Shown here: positions 58,062 through 64,000 of the stretch, one piece after another
Position numbering within the stretch: the stretch's first letter is position 1
Layout: each line of letters opens with the position of its first letter
Source of the DNA: Olsenella uli
GTDB taxonomy: Bacteria; Actinomycetota; Coriobacteriia; Coriobacteriales; Atopobiaceae
Direction of reading: 5' to 3'
Length of the DNA: 64,000 bases
Assembly (NCBI RefSeq): GCF_016900775.1
Contig: NZ_JACJKN010000001.1
Span: 62,001 to 126,000 of the forward strand
Made by a program: the position numbers and the translations under genes
The notes under the pieces: generated by a model
Told to the model about the DNA's origin: nothing
What the model saw: the letters and a program-made list of their open reading frames with translations, nothing else
The model's database searches: none

Positions 58062-59074
58062 GCGACAAGAACGTGGTTCTCCTGCATGAACTGTTCGTAA
58101 TGGGCGGCAAGCAGGTTGCGGCTGGGGTGGCTTGCCTCGTCGTGGGGAAGGCGCAGTCGGCATGAGGCAAGGGGGACGTAGGCTGTGCTGCCCAGGCGCT
58201 CGCTCAGGCTGATCCTCAGCGTATCGGGTTCCACCGAGATCAGGTGGGCATCATACAGGAGGTGCACGTCTGAGCGCAGTAGGATTCCGTTATTAACGAT
58301 CTGGGACTTCCTTCCCCGGTAGGGGTTGATGTGCGCCGCCTGAAGGACCTGGGGAACATCGGTCTCGGTGATGGCGCATGCTCCCTCATACGCGTCGAGA
58401 AGCGTCTTTCGGAACGCATCCTGCTGCTCGCGGCGCACCTGCTCCGCCTTAACCAGCCTGCGCTCGTCCCCGTCGTCGATCTCGGCAAGAATCGAGCGGT
58501 CGTCTTCGGCAAGGGCGTCGAAGCCGGGGAAGGCGAACGCCCCCTCTGCCTCGCTTTTCTCGGTAATTGGTCCGTGGAGCGTAAACATGTTCGTTGCACT
58601 ATTGAAGCGCTCTACGAAGGCGAGGCCAAGTATGCGGTAGCCGTTTGCCTCGCGAACCATGACTCCAACGGGAACCCCGTCCGTCAGGCAGTTCATAAGC
58701 GAGCTGTTGTAGTTCTGCCTCGTGTCAGCTCCGCTGTGGGCCGCGTAATCGAGTACCCAGGTTCCATCTGCAAGATTGATGGGTCTGCGATCGTTGTAGG
58801 CTCCCCGTCCGTTGGAATGGATGGAGAGGGCGTACCTTCTCCCTCTTTTATGGGAGACAAGAGACGCGCCCGGTATGTAGATCCCAGCGTCACGGCTCAG
58901 GGGAATGGGGGTTCGAGGGCGATTCTTCATGTGATGGGGAAGGCGCGGGATTGTTTCCCCGGTGTTTTGCTGAAACCAGTCGTAGCAGGGGATGAACTCT
59001 TCCGGGACGCGTCTCTTCGCCCGCCTGAGGGTCGGGCAGAAGGCCTGACATTCATAGATGATCTGACTGTTCAC
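58058..59074 (-). CDS. HNH endonuclease with an unusual N-terminal domain
   Basis: 338 residues. The C-terminal part (about 225-290) has the HNH motif: GACAITETDVPQVLQAAHIN followed by NPYRGR, then NNGILLRSDVHLLYDAHL, matching HNH_2-type restriction-like nucleases. The N-terminal half (IYIPGASLVSHKRGRRYALSIHSNG, LADGTWVLDYAAHSG, GYRILGLAFVERFN) may be an SRA- or EVE-like reader of modified DNA, which would make it a type IV restriction enzyme; this is inference. Start GTG 59074 with GAAGGAGG seven bases upstream. GC is lower than in neighbours, suggesting transfer. Confidence 0.75.
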   Translation of the reverse strand: MNSQIIYECQAFCPTLRRAKRRVPEEFIPCYDWFQQNTGETIPRLPHHMKNRPRTPIPLSRDAGIYIPGASLVSHKRGRRYALSIHSNGRGAYNDRRPINLADGTWVLDYAAHSGADTRQNYNSSLMNCLTDGVPVGVMVREANGYRILGLAFVERFNSATNMFTLHGPITEKSEAEGAFAFPGFDALAEDDRSILAEIDDGDERRLVKAEQVRREQQDAFRKTLLDAYEGACAITETDVPQVLQAAHINPYRGRKSQIVNNGILLRSDVHLLYDAHLISVEPDTLRISLSERLGSTAYVPLASCRLRLPHDEASHPSRNLLAAHYEQFMQENHVLVA

Positions 59075-59160
59075 CGCCGCCCTCCTTCGATGAGCTGATT
59101 ATACGTTAGCGATTCCCGTGCTACACTGGCCCCACGAATCTCGAGCGAAAGGACAACACC

Positions 59161-59523
59161 ATGTCTGACGTGCTCTTTGTTGAATATCCCAAGTGCAGTA
59201 CCTGCCGTCGCGCCAAGGCGTGGCTGGACGAGCATGGCGTCTCGTATGTGGACCGTCACATCGTGGAGGACAACCCCACTGCCGATGAGCTCGCCGCATG
59301 GCAGGCTCGCTCCGGGCTGCCCGTCCGGCGCTTCTTCAACACGAGCGGCCGACTCTACCGGGAGCGCAACGTGAAGGCGCTGCTCGACGCGGGCATGGCG
59401 GACGCCGACGCCTTCGCGCTTCTTGCCGAGGACGGCATGATGGTCAAGCGCCCCATCGTGGTGGGGGAGGACTTCGTGCTCGTGGGCTTCCGCGAGGCGG
59501 AGTGGGAGGCCGCGCTGCTGTAG
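59161..59523 (+). CDS. ArsC/Spx-family thioredoxin-fold protein
   Basis: 120 residues. LFVEYPKCSTCRRAKAWLDEHGVSYVDRHI has the CxxC (CSTC) of Spx/YffB-like members, and MMVKRPIVVGEDFVLVGF is the family's RP motif. Members with CxxC are often redox regulators or of unknown role and are not always arsenate reductases. No arsenic genes are nearby. ATG 59161 follows GAAAGG. Divergent to the HNH gene. Confidence 0.88.
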   Translation: MSDVLFVEYPKCSTCRRAKAWLDEHGVSYVDRHIVEDNPTADELAAWQARSGLPVRRFFNTSGRLYRERNVKALLDAGMADADAFALLAEDGMMVKRPIVVGEDFVLVGFREAEWEAALL

Positions 59524-59567
59524 TGGCCTCGCCCGGACATCCGGTTTCTCGTTGCGCCAGAATCACA

Positions 59568-59595
59568 AATCGGGGTCCCGAGAGGGGCCCCGATT
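59568..59595 (+). terminator. Terminator after the ArsC/Spx-like gene
   Basis: AATCGGGGTCCC pairs with GGGGCCCCGATT (one wobble) around GAGA, followed by GTTAC. GTTCTTCTCG lies nearby at 59619-59628. Confidence 0.75.
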
Positions 59596-59733
59596 GTTAC
59601 GCGGGCGTTCTACCTGCGGTTCTTCTCGTCCAGCCGTGAGAGTTCTAGTTGCCTTCTTGTTATCAATCGGGGCCGGGGGCGTGGTGTCCGGCGTTCGTGG
59701 CATACTGGGCAGAGTGAGGCGAATGGGGGAGAC

Positions 59734-60396
59734 ATGCTGACAAGGGAGTTCTGCGCCGAGAACATGGAGCTCGTCCCGGCGGCGGTTGCCGCGGGCGCGG
59801 CGCGCATCGAGCTCTGCGACAACCTCGCGGTAGGTGGCACCACGCCGAGTTACGGCGTCATCCGAGCCGCCGTCGCGTTCGCGCGCGAGAAGAACGTTGA
59901 CGTGATGTGCATGATTCGTCCGCGTGGCGGCAGCTTCGAGCACACGCCCGCCGAGGTCGCCATGATGCGCGACGACCTCATCATGGCCAAGAGCCTGGGG
60001 GTCACGGGCGTGGTCTTTGGCTGCCTGCGAGGCGGCTGCCTGGACCGCGAGCTTACCTCTGAGCTGATCCGCCTTGCCCATGAGGACACTCCCGAGGCCC
60101 CCGGCCGTGTGGCGGTGACCTTCCACATGGCCTTTGACGCGCTGTCGCCGGCTGACCAGCTTCTCGCCATCGACTGGCTCGCCGAACAGGGCGTGGAGCG
60201 CATCCTCACGCACGGAGGCGCGGCCGGCACGCCCATCGCGGACAACCTCGACCGCCTGCGCTCCTATGTGGAGCGCGCGGACGGACGCATCATCATCCTG
60301 CCTGGAGGCGGCATCACCTGGGAGAACGCCGAGGACGTCGCCGCTGCGCTGGGCGTCTCCGAGGTGCATGGGACCAAGATCGTCAAGGTGGCCTGA
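59734..60396 (+). CDS. cutC: CutC family protein
   Basis: 220 residues, TIM-barrel. EFCAENMELVPAAVAAGAARIELCDNLAVGGTTPSYG, MCMIRPRGGSFEHT, GVVFGCLRG and VTFHMAFDAL, then RILTHGGA and ILPGGGITWENA are the family signatures. The family was linked to copper handling in older work; its exact reaction is uncertain. ATG 59734 follows GGGGGAGAC. CGAGAAGAAC at 59886 is read as REKN within the barrel. Starts a three-gene run with the pentapeptide and thioesterase genes. Confidence 0.93.
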   Translation: MLTREFCAENMELVPAAVAAGAARIELCDNLAVGGTTPSYGVIRAAVAFAREKNVDVMCMIRPRGGSFEHTPAEVAMMRDDLIMAKSLGVTGVVFGCLRGGCLDRELTSELIRLAHEDTPEAPGRVAVTFHMAFDALSPADQLLAIDWLAEQGVERILTHGGAAGTPIADNLDRLRSYVERADGRIIILPGGGITWENAEDVAAALGVSEVHGTKIVKVA

Positions 60397-60398
60397 CC

Positions 60399-61079
60399 GT
60401 GGCGCGTCCTAGGCAGGCAAGGGGCTTTGCTCAGGTAACGCCCGAGCTCGGCGAGCATATGGGGCGTGAGGTCCTTCTCGCCAGCCTGGCGGAGGGGGAG
60501 GCGCGCGTGCGGGGAACGGCGTTCTCCGGGCTTGAGCTCGACGAGGTTTCCGCCGCCGGCACAGCTTTTGAGAACGTGGCGTTTCGCGGCTGCGTCTTTG
60601 AGGGCGTGGACTTCTCAGGCTGCACGTTCACGGACGTTCAGTTTCTGAGTTGCCGCTTCATCTCCTGCACGATGGCGCGCTCGTGGCTCAACCGGGTGGA
60701 CTTTCGCTCGTGCTCGGCGCCGGGGATGAGCTTTCACAAGGGTCGGCTCACCGGGGTCCTCATGGCGGACTCCCAGTTTGGATACTGCGACCTCTCGGAG
60801 GCCTCCGTGAGCCGCCTGCGCGCTGCGGAGACGAACCTCGCGGAGGCAAATATCCACCTGACCAAGCTCTCGCACGTGGAGCTTGATGGCTGTGACCTCA
60901 CGCGGGCGACGGTCTATCGCTCGAGCCTTGCGGGCGTTGACCTCTCCACGTGCGACATATCGGGCATACGCGTGTCCGGAGACTTCCGCGAGCTGCGCGG
61001 TGCCGTGGTGAGCGCCGCGCAGGCCGTGCAACTGGCGGGGCTTCTGGGCGTGAAGGTGAAGGAGGACGAATGGCTCTGA
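60399..61079 (+). CDS. Pentapeptide repeat protein
   Basis: 226 residues. Repeats of A(D/N)LXX type are clear: FENVAFRGCVFEGVDFSGCTFTDVQFLSC, SEASVSRLRAAETNLAEANI, LDGCDLTRATVYRSSLAGVDLSTCDISGI. They form a quadrilateral beta helix. Some relatives mimic DNA and protect gyrase, but this cannot be inferred here. GTG start 2 bases after cutC stop. Its end overlaps the thioesterase start by 10 bases. Confidence 0.9.
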   Translation: MARPRQARGFAQVTPELGEHMGREVLLASLAEGEARVRGTAFSGLELDEVSAAGTAFENVAFRGCVFEGVDFSGCTFTDVQFLSCRFISCTMARSWLNRVDFRSCSAPGMSFHKGRLTGVLMADSQFGYCDLSEASVSRLRAAETNLAEANIHLTKLSHVELDGCDLTRATVYRSSLAGVDLSTCDISGIRVSGDFRELRGAVVSAAQAVQLAGLLGVKVKEDEWL

Positions 61080-61486
61080 TTGGTGAGGGCGCTCCGCTCG
61101 AGGAGGTCCAGCGGGTCTTCAGGAACGACCGCTTTGCGACGGACGCGTGCGGCTGCCGCGTGGTTGAGGCCTCGCGCGGGCATGCGGTGTGCGAGTTTGA
61201 CATCACGCCCGGACATCGCAACGAGAAGGGCGGCGTCATGGGCGGCGCCATCTTCACGGTGGCGGACCTCGCCTTTGCCGTGGCGTCCAACGTGGGCGAG
61301 CCGGTGACGGTGTCTGTGAGCAGCTCGATTGAGTTCATGAGCGCCGCAAAGGGCGAGAAGCTCATCGCCACGGCGGACGTGGACAAGAACGGGCGCACGC
61401 TGGGGTTCTACAACTGCCTCGTCACGGACGAGCTGGGCACGCCCGTGGCGCGCGTGACCCAGACGGCGATGCACCTGCGCCAGTAG
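61070..61486 (+). CDS. Hotdog-fold thioesterase (PaaI-like)
   Basis: 138 residues. GHRNEKGGVMGGAIFTVADLAFAVASN contains the hotdog helix with a likely catalytic Asp, and VSVSSSIEFMSAAKGEKLIATA follows. It probably hydrolyses acyl-CoA thioesters; substrate unknown. ATG 61070 has AAGGAGG upstream and lies within the end of the pentapeptide gene, so translation is coupled. Terminates at the hairpin shared with the convergent pfp gene. Confidence 0.92.
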   Translation: MALIGEGAPLEEVQRVFRNDRFATDACGCRVVEASRGHAVCEFDITPGHRNEKGGVMGGAIFTVADLAFAVASNVGEPVTVSVSSSIEFMSAAKGEKLIATADVDKNGRTLGFYNCLVTDELGTPVARVTQTAMHLRQ

Positions 61487-61493
61487 GGACTGC

Positions 61494-61516
61494 CGGGGGG
61501 CGCGGGGCGCCCCCCG
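61494..61516. terminator. Two-way terminator between thioesterase and pfp
   Basis: CGGGGGGCGC and GCGCCCCCCG, ten base pairs with GGG loop, between the stop codons of convergent genes. No T run is seen. Confidence 0.7.
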
Positions 61517-61522
61517 ACGGGC

Positions 61523-62716
61523 CTAGTCGAGTGAGGCGAGCTGGGCGGGGAGCTCGCCGATGAGCGGGCGAATGTAGGCGCGCAGCTCGTCCCCGATGCC
61601 CATGCCGTCGGCAGAGATCCACTCGCTCGGGATGTTGCGCACCTGGTTGGCCACGGCGGCGACGTCGATGAGCTTGGTGCGAGACTCGTACGGGTCGTTG
61701 GAGACGCGCTCGATGGCGCACATCTTTGCGGTCTCGCCGGCAAAGGCGGCCTCGACGGCGGCATAGCCCACGTCGTAGGCCTCGTTGAGGTCGGTCCTGC
61801 TGGCGACGTAGCTCGCGCAGCGCTGGAGCGTGGAGAGCTCGACGGCACGGGTCTTGCAGCCGATGCGCTCCTTGGTGAGGGCGGCGAGGTAGCGACTGGC
61901 GCCCGAGAGCATGGCGAGGTGCCCGAACTCATCGGTCCCCACTCCAGGCGCGGCCGCACGCTCGCAGATGAGCTTGCCGTCTGGCGTGCGGACGCCCTCG
62001 CTCACGCCCACCATCACGGTGTTCTTCTTCTCGAGTGCCTGGGTGAGGCGCTCGATGAGGGCATCCTCGTCGAGCGGGACCTCGGGAAGGAGCACGAGGT
62101 CGGGCTCGACGGAGGCAAGGGCGCTCGAGGCGGTGAGCCAGCCGGCGTCGCGCCCCATGATCTCGACGAAGGTGACGCTCTTGAGGTTGTAGACGTCGGC
62201 GTCGTAGGCAAGCTCGTTCATGGCGGTCGCCACGAAGCGCGCGGCGCTGCCGTAGCCGGGGGTGTGGTCGGTCCCCACGAGGTCGTTGTCGATGGTCTTG
62301 GGCACGCCGATGAAGCGGATGTCGCTCCCGGTGCTTTGACCATAGGCGGCGAGCTTGGAGATGGTGTCCATGGAGTCGTTGCCGCCGATGTAGAGGACCG
62401 CGGAGGCCCCCAGCTGCTCAAAGCGCTCGAAGAGCTGCTGGTAGACGACATCATCCGTTCCGGGCGCGGGGAGCTTGAAGCGGCAGCTCCCGAGCCAGCT
62501 CGCCGGGGTGTTACGAAGAAGCTCGAGGTCGACCCTGCTGACGAATGCCTCGTCGAGGCGCACGGAGCGGCCGTCGAGGAATCCCTGGATGCCATAGCGC
62601 ATGCCCTCGACGCGCGCTCCCTCGAGGATGCCTGCGGCAATCACGCCGGCGAGGCTCGCGTTGATGGCGGCGGTGGGCCCGCCCGACTGTCCTACCAGCA
62701 CGCATCTCTCGGCCAT
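61523..62716 (-). CDS. pfp: PPi-dependent 6-phosphofructokinase
   Basis: 397 residues. GGPTAAINA at the start, YIGGNDSMDTISKL at 110-122 (GGND instead of GGDG of ATP-dependent enzymes) and VPKTIDNDLVGTDHTPGYGSA at 138-158 (Lys140) indicate use of pyrophosphate. EIMGRDAGWLT and FVGVSEG-like VGVSEGVRTPDGK follow. It interconverts fructose 6-phosphate and fructose 1,6-bisphosphate, reversible in glycolysis. ATG 62716 follows GGGAG; thirteen upstream residues are not family-like. The donor is inferred from the motif pattern. Confidence 0.9.
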   Translation of the reverse strand: MAERCVLVGQSGGPTAAINASLAGVIAAGILEGARVEGMRYGIQGFLDGRSVRLDEAFVSRVDLELLRNTPASWLGSCRFKLPAPGTDDVVYQQLFERFEQLGASAVLYIGGNDSMDTISKLAAYGQSTGSDIRFIGVPKTIDNDLVGTDHTPGYGSAARFVATAMNELAYDADVYNLKSVTFVEIMGRDAGWLTASSALASVEPDLVLLPEVPLDEDALIERLTQALEKKNTVMVGVSEGVRTPDGKLICERAAAPGVGTDEFGHLAMLSGASRYLAALTKERIGCKTRAVELSTLQRCASYVASRTDLNEAYDVGYAAVEAAFAGETAKMCAIERVSNDPYESRTKLIDVAAVANQVRNIPSEWISADGMGIGDELRAYIRPLIGELPAQLASLD

Positions 62717-62782
62717 TTGGGGTGCTCCCTTCGTCGTTTGCGCTGCTGTAAGCATACCTCAGCGCATGGGCGGCGCGCGCCG

Positions 62783-62977
62783 GTGCGCAAAAGAGCCGAT
62801 GGTGCGAAAGCCAGGGCCGGCGGCGCGCAGTTGGGGCCTTGGTGCGAAGCGTTATGAGGGTCCGTCCTTATAGAGGCTGGAGGTGACCTGGCATTATGTG
62901 ATTCCAAATCAGCCGCTACATGAGATGTGTCGGGTTTTGGGCAAAAAAGGCTTCGCACCAAGGGCCTGATTGCGCAA
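62783..62977. repeat. Repeat array E2 (TGCGCAA ... TTGGTGCGAA type)
   Basis: In the 324-base gap between pfp and eno. Units TGCGCAAAAGAGCCGATGGT plus GCGAAA, GCGCAGTTGGGGCCTTGGTG plus CGAAG, and the inverted CTTCGCACCAAGGGCCTGAT plus TGCGCAA. The latter closely matches a unit of E1. Between them is an AT-richer segment with no gene. Confidence 0.75.
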
Positions 62978-62978
62978 A

Positions 62979-63009
62979 GGCGCGGCCCCGGATGGTCCGG
63001 GGCCGCGCC
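62979..63009 (-). terminator. Terminator of the enolase gene
   Basis: GGCGCGGCCCCGG pairs with CCGGGGCCGCGCC perfectly, loop ATGGT, located 32 bases beyond the eno stop codon on the minus strand and followed by TTTGCGCAA. Confidence 0.85.
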
Positions 63010-63040
63010 AAAGGCTTGCCGAGTCGTCGCTGCCGGGCGT

Positions 63041-64000
<960 letters not shown>

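Noticed and set aside
59161-59523. Arsenate resistance
   Set aside because: The CxxC ArsC/Spx-like protein stands alone with no arsB, arsR or acr3 gene nearby, so a redox or unknown role is more likely.

Overview
The window is about 64 kb of very GC-rich DNA, very probably a chromosome segment from a Coriobacteriia actinomycete close to Olsenella or Collinsella. Supporting this are the high GC content, the large fused 2-hydroxyacyl-CoA dehydratase activator protein, PPi-type phosphofructokinase, mannose-family PTS genes, many Cof-type HAD phosphatases, and sugar-hydrolase genes typical of anaerobic gut or oral actinobacteria. Species identity is an inference; there is no rRNA in the window.

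Layout, left to right. 1-5.7 kb: the 5' part of purL, then an energy-coupling-factor transporter (EcfT, a fused double EcfA, a RibU-like S component) behind an FMN riboswitch. 5.8-8.1 kb: murB and a PD-(D/E)XK-type nuclease gene bracketed by two palindromic elements. 8.1-20 kb: a DUF711 protein, a GHKL kinase/LytTR regulator pair, and divergent to it a lipoprotein, two exported GH3 enzymes and a GH43-like enzyme. 20-31 kb: an OPT transporter, coaX, a SxxK-type serine hydrolase lipoprotein, and a TetR gene overlapping a 1,544-residue dehydratase/activase fusion. 30-36 kb: three Cof-type phosphatases, pepT, a small membrane protein and an orphan binding lipoprotein. 36.5-46 kb: an aminosugar/galactoside locus (GH35 galactosidase, IIB, IIC, IID, a tetratricopeptide-like protein, IIA, GntR, AgaS, deacetylase, SIS protein). 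Its gene order suggests uptake and phosphorylation of a Gal-beta-1,3-hexosamine-like sugar, internal cleavage, deacetylation and isomerisation. 46.5-50.7 kb: initiator tRNA, an LPXTG surface protein, a gene-free segment with a strong terminator, and amtB-glnK. 50.7-59 kb: an accessory stretch with a frameshifted nuclease, a JetD-like TOPRIM protein, an HTH/kinase pair, an unknown gene and an HNH endonuclease. 59-64 kb: ArsC/Spx-like, cutC, pentapeptide repeat protein, thioesterase, PPi-phosphofructokinase and partial enolase.

The most unusual content is not in the ordinary genes. Intergenic gaps carry several unrelated families of short repeated units. Each unit has two conserved blocks around a variable middle, and several units facing one way are usually followed by several facing the other way. 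Two nuclease genes of the same family are each flanked by repeats, and for one of them the flanks are near-identical inverted copies of a roughly 200-bp array. This suggests an undescribed nuclease/repeat mobile system, loosely comparable to RAYT transposases with REP elements. In addition, the 10-mer CGAGAAGAAC occurs 26 times by my count, in both orientations, inside genes in several frames and at the heart of many repeat arrays. That density is comparable to known DNA-uptake sequences. Both ideas are inferences from pattern and need genome-wide counts.
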